64,000 bases of DNA from Panorpa germanica (lineage: Eukaryota > Arthropoda > Insecta > Mecoptera > Panorpidae), in contig OY783207.1 in NCBI GenBank assembly GCA_963678705.1, positions 1,984,001 through 2,048,000 on the forward strand, read 5' to 3'. Numbering within the stretch: the first letter of the stretch is position 1; each line of letters starts with the position of its first letter. The notes beneath the pieces were generated by a model. That model saw only the letters and a program-made list of their open reading frames with translations, was not told the DNA's origin and searched no databases. This document shows, one piece after another, positions 42,397 through 53,097 of this stretch. The position numbers and the translations under genes are program-made.

Positions 42397-43233
42397 CGTA
42401 CTTGCATCTTAAATTTATCATATTCACTTTTTGTTTTGTCTTCTACATATTTCTAAACAAATTTTTTATATAAATATAATTTTTTTTAAATTTTGAATTA
42501 TTGTTTTTTATAAATTGACATGTTGTCAAGTGACAAAACAATCATTTCACTAAAAACAAATGACGCAACTTATCAGAATATTTAGCGAAGATCATTCCCT
42601 TTTACGGAGAAAAATGTGGTTGTATTCGAGCACATCTCCGAAGCTTTTAGATTCAATTCCATTGATAGGATTGTATACATGGTTACACTTCTATCTAGCA
42701 CAGTAATTAGCACAGACGCCTACTTTCACGAACTGTACTAATTTTTGTGAATTTGGAAACTGCCTGGAAATTAATTACATGTTTACACAATCATCCTTAC
42801 CATATATCAACGACACCAAGAAGACTGTCAACAAAGTAGGAAAGCATCGACGCAATAGACTGTTCAATAATAAATATGTTTGTAAGTTAGTATGCATTCG
42901 AAAGCATACAAGCAACGATTACAGTAGACTTTCTGTATTGTTGTCTAATTTGGAAAGCGATGGAATTGACTGACAGAAACATCACGTATTGAGCAGTGTT
43001 ACCAAATTATTTAATGGGCTTACTACACCGAATTTAAAGACGTTCCAATCACATCAAAAGTATATTTACTTATGTTTTCCTGGTATATTTAAGTGACATA
43101 TATTTTGCTACATTAAATGAAATGGAACGACATCTTGGAAGATTTCTAGTTACATATCAGTTGCAATAATTAAATATTCTTTGTTTTGCGATGAGTTTCA
43201 CGTCATTTTTTGTTGTCTTGGTACCTGAAGTCA
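42397..43233. other. Intergenic spacer, REEP cluster
   Basis: Non-coding in appearance. A 64-codon plus ORF at 42779-42973 has no recognisable feature and is not called. Confidence 0.45.
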
Positions 43234-43668
43234 CTATGGAACAACGTTCCTCGATTGGTTGGCCATTTCAGCAGCAACATGTCGGCACAAATGTGTTCTA
43301 ATCCTCGTCGACTGATGTTCTTCCACAATTCCTACCCTGACGTCTGATTGTTTCGGGACCTCATTAAATACGTTGCCCCTTCTATTCAATAAAACAACCA
43401 AGAAATTCCAGATAGTAATCGCTCCATTTGTAGCAGGGGAAATAATCCAAAGTAACACTAAGATCTTTATCTCGAAGTAAAATGGCATCCACCTCAGCAA
43501 GAAATCGGTGATCAGACCAATCGTAGAGTAGATGCCAAAGATAATCCAATACACAAGGAGGTTACCTTTGTCTTTGTCATCGTCTTGTAGAGCTATTAGA
43601 GAACAATAGGCCGGGAAAATTACACCAATCACAAGAATTACTACCCGTGCACCTAACTCTGAAATCAT
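43234..43668 (-). CDS. REEP-like ER membrane protein, paralogue 3 (short)
   Basis: 144 residues from the ATG at 43666-43668; the frame is open further upstream but without an ATG, and MIS matches the start of paralogues 2 and 4. The core shows VILVIGVIFPAYCSL, NLLVYWIIFGIYS, RWMPFYFEIKILVLLWI and SPATNGAITIWNF. The usual second tyrosine of FYYE is Phe here. The tail is short and basic/polar (HQSTRIRTHLCRHVAAEM), with no IDxYI segment and no coiled coil, so it appears shortened relative to paralogue 2, its closest relative. Its minus-strand neighbours are ~0.5-0.9 kb away on either side. No intron is needed to explain it. Confidence 0.82.
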   Translation of the reverse strand: MISELGARVVILVIGVIFPAYCSLIALQDDDKDKGNLLVYWIIFGIYSTIGLITDFLLRWMPFYFEIKILVLLWIISPATNGAITIWNFLVVLLNRRGNVFNEVPKQSDVRVGIVEEHQSTRIRTHLCRHVAAEMANQSRNVVP

Positions 43669-44132
43669 TCTACCCACATGATAAATGTATCTCAAGAACT
43701 TTCAAATATAGGTTTGGAAATATTTTTTGAAATGATCATTTCATATTTTCATTTTGAATTTCGATTATTTTTTTTTTATGTAATTTACATGCTGCTGTAA
43801 TAACTAGACACGCACAATTTACAAACAAATGAAGTTGCTAACAGGTTGTGAAATAGATTGTAGATTGTCTGATTTCAAAAAGAAAAACTGCTGCTTCTTC
43901 ACCACCTGTTACTTTATTTGAAAAAGGACTCAAAATTGTTCAGAGAAGATGCCAATCCATCATGCATCATAATCTAATTTGTACTTAGAATTGCTTAAAA
44001 AGAGTATTGGTTGTTTCTGTCAGAAGTTACTTATATTTTATGAAATTATATATAGATGCAAGAAAGTGTATTCTTTTTAAAGTTGTTACTATAGGTTATT
44101 TTTTTTTTTGTAAATTTAACTACAAGGTTAAC
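43669..44132. other. Intergenic spacer, REEP cluster
   Basis: AT-rich spacer between paralogues 3 and 4; nothing recognised. Confidence 0.45.
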
Positions 44133-44660
44133 TCAGTCTAGCTCCAAATAATCTCCAGAGTCGGACTCGACCATTCTTCGAGTATTTGGGAGGTATAGCA
44201 CGTTGGTTCTATTAATTGGTCTGTATACTTCTGCTGGGTCTATTGGCAATGCAATATCAGATTCTATGGTAGGAGGTGCAAACCTTAGAGGAGGTAGAGA
44301 GTAGGCTTCAACAGCTGTATTGTTTGGTCGTTGTAATCCTGAGATAAACCCATCAATCATTTCCTCCTTGTTGAGTAGAAATGGCAACACGATGCTGGTG
44401 TAACAAATAGTGCTTCCGTCTCCGGGGCCCAGCCACAAGACTACCATCACCTTCAATGTGTGATAAAAGGGCACCCAACTTAGAAACAAGTCCGTGAGAA
44501 ATTCTAGACAACAGAATGTCCCAAACACAATCCAGTAGATGATGTGATTCCTGTACATGTGAATATCCTTTCTTTCCACCGTCTTAAAGCATAGGAATGT
44601 CGGATAGAATATTCCAGCAGTTAGTATTATCAATCTTGATGTGACGGCCGCTGAGATCAT
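44133..44660 (-). CDS. REEP1-4-like ER membrane protein, paralogue 4
   Basis: 175 residues. The core shows SRLIILTAGIFYPTFLCFK, HIIYWIVFGTFCCLEFLTDLFL with the conserved E and D, SWVPFYHTLKVMVVLWL and GPGDGSTICYTS. The family FYYE is FYHT here, parallel to FYYT in paralogue 1. After the hairpins it keeps the REEP1-4-like VLPFLLNKEEMIDGFI. The rest is a Pro/Ser-containing tail of ~60 residues ending in an acidic SDSGDYLELD. Overall it pairs with paralogue 1, whereas paralogues 2 and 3 form another pair. Start at the first ATG, matching the MIS start of paralogues 2 and 3. Single exon. Confidence 0.84.
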   Translation of the reverse strand: MISAAVTSRLIILTAGIFYPTFLCFKTVERKDIHMYRNHIIYWIVFGTFCCLEFLTDLFLSWVPFYHTLKVMVVLWLGPGDGSTICYTSIVLPFLLNKEEMIDGFISGLQRPNNTAVEAYSLPPLRFAPPTIESDIALPIDPAEVYRPINRTNVLYLPNTRRMVESDSGDYLELD

Positions 44661-45214
44661 TTTATGAAGTCGCTCTGCTTAAAATTGACAGGATTAGCTA
44701 TACAGCAAGAAAAAATAGGCATACTTGGGATAAAGAAGAGTATTTTGTAGGCTTACCCTTTTAGAAATCCTAAATCGCGCTATTCCTATTGACTATTTAA
44801 GACTGTAATTGGTAATTTTATTACTTAAGCTAAATTTCTAAAAATATAATTTTGAAAGTTTCTATATTTTTATATTATTTGACACATAGATTTCCATTTT
44901 GCCTTTATTTTATATTAAATAAATTTCAAAATTCATGGAGAACTTATTTTGCCCCATTTCGACTCTTTCAATCAAGTGTGCTATGAAGATATTTCATAAA
45001 TGCGTATATAAAAAATAAACAGCATAAAATTAATGAATAAATTTATTAATAACTAAAGTCTTAACTGATAAAAGAACAATTTATTCCACAGAATTTATTT
45101 TTACATTTACTTTGCCATTATAATTAACGATTAATTTACTACAATTTTTAAGGTTAGAACGTTTGTGCAGTTTACTTTTCCCACGTCAACTTTTTGACTA
45201 ATTTCCATCGTCAC
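44661..45214. other. Intergenic spacer, REEP cluster
   Basis: AT-rich. A minus-strand AATAAA (45080-45085) lies ~130 bp downstream of paralogue 5's stop and is a plausible polyadenylation signal for it. Confidence 0.5.
45080..45085 (-). terminator. Putative polyadenylation signal of REEP-like paralogue 5
   Basis: AATAAA on the minus strand, ~130 bp past the stop codon at 45215. Such hexamers are common by chance in AT-rich DNA, hence the low confidence. Confidence 0.35.
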
Positions 45215-45775
45215 TTAGTTGTAGAATTCGTTGCTAAATGTAGATTCGTCATCCTTATCACTACTCGTATCTTCATCCTTATCAAGCACCAAATATTCTA
45301 ATTTTTTAATTTCAGATTTTGGGAAGACTACATATTTTTTAACTAAATCACTTAGCACACGCGAAAATTTATCATTACAGTAAGTGATGGCACGATCCAT
45401 CATGCTCATAAATAACTGGACGAACACACCGTACCCCTCAGCTTCCGTCCTAATAATATAACCATCAATTTCCTCCTCATTTTCAAGTAGAACTGGCTCA
45501 ACAGCCTTCTTGTAGAGGAGTGAGCTACCTTCTGTGAGTGGCGAGATCATCCAAAGCAGTAAGATCACTTTCAATTCGTAGTATAGTGGAAACCAGCAGA
45601 GAAAGATGTCCGCCACGCAGCAGATGAACGAGTACACAGCAAACACCACCCAATACATCAGGAGATCTTCTTTTTTCTGGTGTTCCTCATCCCTTATTGC
45701 TTTGAAGGAGCAGTACGCGGGGTACATCACCCCTATCACGATCACACAAGCTTTAGATATTAATTCGGATAACAT
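45215..45775 (-). CDS. REEP1-4-like ER membrane protein, paralogue 5
   Basis: 186 residues and the most canonical of the five. The core shows VIGVMYPAYCSFKAI, LLMYWVVFAVYSF, CWFPLYYELKVILLLWMISP and LTEGSSLLYKKAVEPVL, followed by EEEIDGYIIRTEAEGYGVF, the REEP1-4 signature after the membrane hairpins. The YYELK motif is complete. The tail after about residue 140 is Lys/Asp-rich and ends in a strongly acidic, Ser-rich segment (DKDEDTSSDKDDES). It is the most upstream gene of the minus-strand array and, being closest to family consensus, may resemble the founder copy, although this is inference. The first ATG gives the expected N-terminus. No introns. Confidence 0.88.
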   Translation of the reverse strand: MLSELISKACVIVIGVMYPAYCSFKAIRDEEHQKKEDLLMYWVVFAVYSFICCVADIFLCWFPLYYELKVILLLWMISPLTEGSSLLYKKAVEPVLLENEEEIDGYIIRTEAEGYGVFVQLFMSMMDRAITYCNDKFSRVLSDLVKKYVVFPKSEIKKLEYLVLDKDEDTSSDKDDESTFSNEFYN

Positions 45776-46140
45776 TTATTCAGTTACAGTATTCGTCCTT
45801 GCCCTTAAATTACAAAACGTATGTAGGAAACAATAGGGTATTTATATTTTTTAGAATTAGAAAAGAATTTTTCAATGTGTAGCTTTTCACTTGTAGAATT
45901 TGTATATCACTAGATTTCAAAGGAATCCATATAGTCAATTGTTTTTTTTTTAAATGGAACACTAGAATATAACTAAATAATTGACATTCAAATCATTGAA
46001 ATTTATACAGCCCATTTTATATTTACCTTATCTTTAATAATACATTTAAGTAAGACCATTTACTTGTTTGATTTGTCTCAAAAAGTTTTTAATATTTTTG
46101 TTGATAGCTAATACTCATACATTATGCTTTTAAATGCCAG
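45776..46140. other. Upstream flank of the REEP cluster
   Basis: Presumed 5' region of paralogue 5. No core promoter element was confidently recognised. Confidence 0.4.
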
Positions 46141-46699
46141 ATATACAGGGTGTTTGGTAGCTAGATGCGAAGCCTTAAGGGGATGATAGTTGAGACCAAA
46201 ACTTCTTTTAGAGCGGCGAAAATTTATTTTTTGCGCTCACAATAAACCTTAAACAAAACGCAATTATTGGATTATATACAGGGCATATTCTATTACCTAC
46301 ATTCTATCTCTTATAGTTCATGAGATAATACACATTGTATGATGAGTGCGACAGTTGAAAATAAAAAAAAATTCGGCGTTTTATAAGTCAAATTAAGAAC
46401 CGATTTCAAAATGGTTGCACGATATAGAATCTTTTTCAGCAATCATTTTTCAATCGACGAAAATCGGTCTAAATAATAAACGGATCAACCGATTTAAAAA
46501 TGGATTTCAGATTTGGATTCTACAAGAAATTCTACGTACAAATACATTTTTTTTAAAAAATTTGTTAGCCGCGACAATCTTTTTTGAATCGGCGAAAATC
46601 GGTCTAACTAATAAACGAATGGACCGATTTGAAAATCGCTTTCAAATTTCAAATCAGCGGGAAATTCTACGTACAAATACTTCTTTAAATATGAATTGA
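46141..46699 (+). repeat. Repeat segment with an internal ~125-bp tandem duplication
   Basis: About 46440-46560 and 46570-46690 are two parallel copies sharing GGCGAAAATCGGTCTAA or GACGAAAATCGGTCTAA, TAATAAACG and GAAATTCTACGTACAAATAC. The frame at 46415-46699 stays open through both, giving two ~33-residue repeats (KIGLxNKRxxRFxNxFQI...EILRTNT). It is preceded at 46146 by CAGGGTGTTTGGTAGC, a terminus-like string I associate with transposable elements. I cannot assign a family, and the ORF may simply be spared by chance. Confidence 0.55.
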
Positions 46700-47342
46700 A
46701 GAATACAACGAGATATAAGAACGATGCCCTTTACATACTTGTGTAGACTTACATTGTTCTTTGCTGTGTCCATTCTCCAAATATAATTTCGTCTGAACAA
46801 ACACCATCTAAACACAAGGGCGCACATTACAACATTGTTCACTATATTATTTATAAAGCAATTCCAATCTCTTCTCTTATGTAGATATAGTACAACTACA
46901 TCAACAAGAATATAGCAAGCCTACAGGCAAGAAGAAGAAGAAGAATGCCTTACATACGTTCAACCTGAGGTTAACGTTATTTATAAGTAAGTTAGCAAGA
47001 AAGGGGTTTCAATAATTAATTTACAACACCTGAGTGACCTACGGGCGTTGTGAATATGTCTCCAACCCTTTCGTAACACCACACACCCTTCATTCACTAC
47101 GAACACACTTTTGAACCTTTGATCCTTTGACCTCTGAACCTCCGCCAACAATTACCCATTACTTTACTTGATTGAATTTACTTTTCGGAGTAAATAAAAT
47201 ATCTCACCGCGAGCTTTTATGCGTAGTGTTAAATATTCTAATTTAAGTTACCATTCCTAGTAGTTTTGTTGAGGATGTAAAAATACCGTAATTCTTACAA
47301 ATAACAGAATGTTTACAAATTACGATGTTTAGGCTCAAATGA

Positions 47343-47344
<2 letters not shown>
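46700..47344. other. Gene-free stretch up to the (AT)n tract
   Basis: No coding region or repeat recognised apart from a short AGA-rich run near 46930. Confidence 0.45.

Positions 47345-47405
<61 letters not shown>
47345..47405 (+). repeat. (AT)n microsatellite, Helitron target
   Basis: About 30 uninterrupted AT dinucleotides ending at the TC that begins the left Helitron. The 14-bp TA run between the two Helitrons (53084-53097) and the short TATATA on the far right (58776-58781) are probably pieces of the same tract, split by the insertions. Confidence 0.9.
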
Positions 47406-47408
<3 letters not shown>

Positions 47409-47410
47409 TA

Positions 47411-47441
47411 ATATATAAAAGAAAGACGGGTTTGTTGCAAC
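47411..47441 (+). repeat. 5'-terminal Helitron motif, outer copy
   Basis: Starts ATATATAAAAGAAAGACGGG and continues TTTGTTGCAAC. It is repeated with two substitutions at 47541-47571. A mirror copy lies in the right Helitron at 58740-58770. Confidence 0.85.
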
Positions 47442-47540
47442 ACTTATAACTCGAGATCTGCTGAACCAATATTCATGGTTATTGATTCGTTGGATTTGTC
47501 TTCGCCCCGAATAGCATAATACATCTTAAAAACAATGAAA

Positions 47541-47571
47541 ATATATAAAACAAAGACGGGTTTGTTACAAC
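47541..47571 (+). repeat. 5'-terminal Helitron motif, internal copy
   Basis: ATATATAAAACAAAGACGGG then TTTGTTACAAC, i.e. 29 of 31 positions shared with the 5' terminus. It lies ~130 bp inside the element; the mirror copy is at 58610-58640. Confidence 0.85.
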
Positions 47572-48012
47572 AATGAAAATTCGAAATTTAAAAAACTCGA
47601 CAATGAAAACTCGATACTTAAACATTTCAATAAATGCTCATTTGTTTATTTCATGTCAAACATTTGTTGCCATGACAACATGTAACAACTATTCATATGT
47701 GCGTTCAGAAATTTATTTTTTGTAAAATGTGTCGAAAGTTCAGGTACTGTTATATTTGTTTGTTTTAGACATTAATTTGTGTAAATTATTTATTAATTAT
47801 TTAATTTTTAATTTCAGAAAATAATACCTAAGATTTATTGTACACGTTAACAAAAGTGTAAATGTCTTTTTATAGGTTATCTATAACTATAATTTTTCTT
47901 GATAAGCTATTCATATGTAGTGCTTATATACTCTTTGAGCTATTGTCTATATCTCGAAAGTGGTTTTTTGTGGTTTTATGCGAGTGCACATTCAGTATTT
48001 ATATTAATAACT

Positions 48013-51000
48013 ATGCCGCGTCCTAGAAGATCTAATCTTTCCCAGCGGAGCCGTAATGCAATTAGGCAACGGAATATCGCGAGTCAATTATCTGATGAAG
48101 AACGAGAAATTGCACGAGAAGAGCACCGCGTTAGTATGGAGCAAAGAAGGGCCTTAATTCGTGCTTCTCAAACACAAGAGCAAAGAGAGGTAGCCCGTGA
48201 AACGGCTAGGTTAGAAACGAGGAATCGTCGAGCTTATCGTACAGATGAACAGAGGAATAATCTTCGAAGTGCAAGAAGAAATGGTTCAAGTATTGATTTG
48301 AATCGAGCAGCGTTTCTATATGATTGCACCATCGACTACAGCTTGCATCGTTTAGTTTGCATTGGTCCAATGGACGTTGTTTGCCAGCATTGTGGAGCAT
48401 TGAGGTTTGCTGGTGAAACGCCTGGTTTGTGCTGCCTTAGTGGTAAAGTGAAATTGCCATCATTGGTCCCGCCACCAGAGCCATTGTGCTCCCTGCTTTA
48501 TGGCGAAACACTAGAATCACGACATTTTCTAGCGAACACTCAAAAATACAATGTCTGTTTCCAAATGACTTCATTTGGGGCGGAAATTATCGAAGAACAC
48601 GGATATAATCCGACATTTAAGGTAATTTACGTTAAAAACTATATTTTCTATGATTGTAAAAAAAATCTGGAATGTAGTTTGTTAGATTTCTGTATTTGTC
48701 TCTGAAATAAAAATGGCATGTTATTATTTGAAAAAAAAAGTGTTTGTAAAAAAAGTGTTTGTCAATCTAACTATAACTATGGCTTTGACTTCACAGATTC
48801 AAGGCCAGATTTGCCATCGCATTGGATCATTGCAACCTATAGAAGATGCACAGCATAAATTCTTGCAAATATACTTCATGGGCAATATGGAAGAACAACT
48901 TGACCGGCGTCAAGGGATCAACACAGCTACGAAAAGAGCAATTCTCCAACATCTGCAGCAAATGCTTCATGAACATCATGCATTGGTCAGGCTGTTCAAG
49001 ACTGCATTAGAGCGCATGCCAAGTGATGACTATAAAGTTGTGATCAGAGCAGATAAAAGACCAGCTGGAACACATGAACGCACATTTAATGCTCCAACAA
49101 TCGATGAAGTGGCAATCCTGATTGTTGGTGAAAACTTGGAAACACGTGATATTGTACTTACACGGCGCAATACTGGGCAACTACAAAGAATATATGAAAC
49201 ACACCGTTCATATGACGCGTTACAATACCCGCTGATGTTTTGGCAAGGAGACGATGGATATCACTTTAATATCAAAATGATTAATCCATTGAATGGTAAG
49301 ATTAATATTGTTGTTTTCATTTAAACTTGATATACATTTTATTCTGTTTGCTTTTAGTACCCAAAAAAAGTTGTAATTTCTAATTTAGTAGAGAGTAGCT
49401 GTAAGAGTCGTTAACCTATTAGGGATTCTAAAATACAATTTTTACTGCATTTGTTCCAGGTGAGGAAACTACCAAGAAGGTTAGTTCAATGAATTATTAC
49501 GCATACCGTTTGATGATTCGTGAAAATTCTGACAATTATTTGTTGCGATTTCGTCGACTGCTTCAACAATATTGCGTTGACATGTACGTTAAAATCGAAA
49601 CGGAGCGCCTGACTTTCATTCGGTTGAATCAAGTTAAATTGCGTTCAGAAGAGTATATTCATTTACGCGATGCAATTAGCACAGAAGGAGATTCAGAAAA
49701 TGTTGGTCGATTGACTATTTTACCGGCGACATACACAGGTAGCCCGCGTCATTTGCATGAATATGCGCAAGATGCAATGACATATGTTCGTCATTATGGT
49801 CGGCCAGATCTATTCATTACATTTACATGTAATCCGAAATGGATAGAAATTATTCAATTGCTGCTTCCCGGACAAACATCAAGTGATCGACACGACATCA
49901 CCGCACGTGTTTTCAGGCAAAAAATTCGGTCACTAATGAATTACATTGTTAAGCAACACGTCTTTGGGAATACTCGATGCTGGATGTATTCAATCGAATG
50001 GCAAAAACGAGGCCTGCCGCATGCTCACATTCTAATTTGGTTAGTCGAAAGAATTCGGCCAGATCAAATAGATGACATCATATGTGCGGAGATTCCTGCT
50101 CCTGAAACCGATCCAGACCTACATGATGTTGTAATCACGAATATGATTCATGGACCGTGTGGCACTATCAACCGCCAATCACCGTGCATGGTCGACGGCA
50201 AGTGTTCCAAACGGTATCCACGAAAATTGACGGCAGAGACCATTACAGGCAACGACGGTTATCCATTGTATCGGCGTCGATCGCCCGATGATAATGGTAG
50301 AACTATCACAACTAAAGTGAAAGGAAACGATTTCGTAGTTGACAACAGTTGGATTGTTCCATATTCACCACTTCTTTCCAAAACATTCAAGGCACATTGT
50401 AATGTTGAGTATTGCAATTCGGTCAAGTCAATTAAATACATTTGCAAATATGTCACGAAAGGGAGCGACATGGCGGTTTTTGGTATCCAAACATCCAATA
50501 TCAACGATGAAATCACGCGCTATCAAGTCGGTAGATATGTGAACTGCAATGAAGCAATTTGGCGTATATTTTCATTCCCTATTCACGAACGTCATCCCAC
50601 TGTTGTACATTTGGGGGTGCATCTAGAGAACGGTCAGAGAGTATATTTCACAGCGTCGAATGCTGCTCAACGTGCCGAAACACCTCCAGCGACAACACTA
50701 ACCAGTTTCTTTGCGATTTGTCAAAGCGATCCGTTCGCACGAACTTTGCTTTACTCAGAAATGCCACGTTATTACACTTGGAACGCTACATCAAAGAAAT
50801 TTCAACGTCGGAAGCAAGGCGATGCAGTTCCTGGTTATCCAGATATGCATTCTACTGATGCTCTTGGTCGTATTTACACAGTTCATCCGAAGAATGATGA
50901 ATGTTTCTATTTGCGGTTGTTGCTGGTACATGTTCGAGGGCCAACATCATTTGAATCACTACGAACTGTTAATGGTATAGTGTGCCCCACATTTCGTGCA

Positions 51001-52791
51001 GCATGTCAAGAGCTGAATTTGCTTGAAAACGATACTCATTGGGACACGACAATCGCTGAAGCAATTATTTCTGCATCTCCAAGTCAGATACGCACATTAT
51101 TTGCTATCATCATTTCGACATGCTTCCCATCGAACCCACGTGACCTATGGAACAAATACAAAGATAACATGTCTGAAGATATTTTACATCGAATTCGCGT
51201 CAGCTCAAGAAATTCCGATCTTGAGGTGAATGAGGAGATGCATAACCAGACTTTGCTCTTGATCGAAGATATGTGTTACCTCATGTGCGGCAGTTTGTTA
51301 GTTAGGTTAGGAATGCCAGCGCCAGATCGCGGAATGAATGACGCATTTAATAGAGAATTGGAACGTGAACGTGAATATGATCCACATGAACTAATCCAAT
51401 CAGTCCAAACGAATGTACCTCTGTTGAATCCTAAGCAGAGGGAAGTCTATGATTTACTGATTAATGCAATTGATGATGGAAATGGCGGCTTATTTTTTTT
51501 AGATGCCCCCGGTGGAACTGGGAAGACATTCCTCATGTCATTGATTTTGGCCACTGTACGTGCGAGATCCGAAATTGCGGTAGCAATTGCTTCTTCTGGA
51601 ATAGCGGCCACATTGTTAGACGGATGCCGTACGGCTCACTCAGCGTTAAAATTGCCATTAAACCTTCAAACTACTGAACAACCGACATGTAACATTTCGA
51701 AACACTCCGCAATGGCCAAAGTTTTAGTAGCATCAAAAATCATCATATGGGACGAATGCACAATGGCGCACAAACGCGCATTGGAAGCACTAGACCGAAC
51801 ATTAAAAGATCTGCGCAATGACTCGAGATGTTTTGGTGGTGCAATGATTTTATTATCTGGCGATTTCCGACAAACACTACCAGTCATTCCAAGATCTACT
51901 GCTGCCGACGAAATAAACGCTTGCCTCAAAGCATCAAATCTGTGGCGATATGTAAAGAAACTTCAACTGTCTGTAAATATGAGAGTTGCATTGTTGAACG
52001 ATCTATCTGCTGATGATTTCTCGAAGCAATTGCTGACTATCGGTAATGGCCGTGTTCCTGTTGACAAATCGAGCGGTTTGATTTCATTTCCTCCAAATGT
52101 TTGCAATTTTGTATCATCAAAAGACGAGCTTATCAACAAAGTATTCCCGGATATCATTGCTAACCACAAAAATACTATATGGTTAAGTGAGCGAGCAATT
52201 TTGGCAGCTAAAAATAAAGATGTAGATGACCTCAATTTTATAATTCAAAATCAAATCGTAGGTACTCTGTATTCATTCAAATCTATCGACTGTGTAACAA
52301 ACGAAGAAGAAGCCACTAATTATCCAAGTGAATTTTTAAACTCCTTGGATGTGCCTGGTTTACCACCGCACAATTTAAAACTTAAGGTTGGCTCGGTAGT
52401 CATCATGCTTAGAAATTTAAACCAACCAAAACTGTGCAATGGAACGCGTTTGGTAATAAAAAAACTGATGAGCAATGTGATTCACGCGTCGATACTTAAA
52501 GGAAAATTTAAAGATGAGGAAGTTCTTATTCCAAGAATTCCGATGATCCCAACGGATATGCCATTTGAGTTTAAACGAATTCAATTCCCGATTCGTCTTG
52601 CCTTCGCCATAACGATTAACAAATCACAGGGCCAATCCTTGACTATTTGTGGCCTCAATCTAGAAAATGCATGTTTTTCTCATGGTCAATTGTACGTGGC
52701 ATGCTCACGTGTCGGCAAACCATCCGCTTTATTTGTTCTTGCGCCTGACCAAAAAACAAAGAATGTCGTTTACCACAAGGTGCTTGAATGA
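48013..52791 (+). CDS. Helitron Rep/helicase (RepHel), left copy, three exons
   Basis: Replication initiator and helicase that nicks, displaces and transfers one Helitron strand. Predicted exons are 48013-48621, 48797-49295 and 49460-52791; the two introns (175 and 164 bp) have GT...AG ends, and the joined frame gives 1,479 residues. The first exon has a basic, Glu/Arg-rich N-terminus and a zinc-binding-like region (C124, C127, C140, C141). Exon 2 opens with the conserved QGQICHRIGSLQP. The Rep domain shows the HUH motif PHAHILIW (H557, H559) and two catalytic tyrosines in YICKYVTK (Y696, Y700). The PIF1-like superfamily-1 helicase shows APGGTGKT (K1058), WDEC (D1134, E1135), SGDFRQTLPVIPR, TINKSQGQS and VACSRV. 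No disabling change is seen. The upstream frame is open without an ATG, so the MPRPRR start is used. Confidence 0.93.
48622..48796 (+). other. Intron 1 of the left Helitron RepHel
   Basis: Donor AAG|GTAATT and acceptor TTCACAG|ATT. Splicing joins ...PTFK to IQGQICHR, a junction that runs continuously through the conserved Helitron core. The intron contains in-frame stops. Confidence 0.85.
49296..49459 (+). other. Intron 2 of the left Helitron RepHel
   Basis: Donor AATG|GTAAGA and acceptor TTGTTCCAG|GTG, phase 1. Splicing restores INPLNGEETTKKVSSMNYYAY, which follows the Helitron pattern NPL-x-G...KKVS...YYAYR. Confidence 0.88.
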
Positions 52792-52941
52792 AAATCCCAT
52801 TATTGAATTAATCCGAGTGTATTCCAATCTGCACAACATAGGTTTCACTCATTTTTTTCTGACATGAGTTTGAATTACTTAATTATTATTAATTTTTTAA
52901 TTTTTATTCTCATTCTGTATGTTTTTATTATTATTCATCAT

Positions 52942-52947
52942 AATAAA
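52942..52947 (+). terminator. Polyadenylation signal, left Helitron
   Basis: AATAAA ~150 bp after the RepHel stop and ~135 bp before the element end. The mirror copy is at 53234-53239 on the minus strand. Confidence 0.5.
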
Positions 52948-53083
52948 ATACTTTTCTATCTATATTAATAAATATTATTTTGTATCATTGTATTACGTTC
53001 ATCAAAGCCTAAATTAGTTCAGCTAAAAGGTAACACGACATTCATTGACTGTTAGGCGGTACGAAGTTCGCCGGGTCAGCTAG

Positions 53084-53097
53084 TATATATATATATA
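53084..53097. repeat. TA-repeat spacer between the two Helitrons
   Basis: Seven TA units, flanked by the CTAG 3' end of each Helitron. It is the loop-free centre of the palindrome and itself self-complementary. Confidence 0.95.

Larger units (their letters stand above)
47406..53083 (+). mobile_element. Autonomous Helitron, left copy
   Basis: A 5,678-bp rolling-circle transposon with canonical ends: 5'-TC (47406-47407) and CTAG-3' (53080-53083), inserted between A and T without target duplication. A GC-rich subterminal hairpin GGCG...CGCC (53055-53072) lies ~8 bp before the end, where Helitrons carry their terminator hairpin. It encodes a three-exon Rep/helicase. A second, inverted copy lies 14 bp away. 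The 31-bp 5' terminal segment 47411-47441 is repeated inside at 47541-47571. Confidence 0.95.

Noticed and set aside
43669..43695. Nine extra N-terminal codons on REEP-like paralogue 3
   Set aside because: The upstream start is a TTG codon; the ATG at 43666-43668 matches the MIS start of neighbouring paralogues.
47899..48705. 268-codon ORF as a separate Helitron protein
   Set aside because: Its first codon is not ATG, and its 3' part runs into an intron; the first ATG (48013) and a splice at 48621 join it to the Rep core.
50259..52867. Several 60-99-codon ORFs on both strands inside the Helitrons
   Set aside because: They are other-frame shadows of the RepHel exons and appear in mirrored form in both copies.
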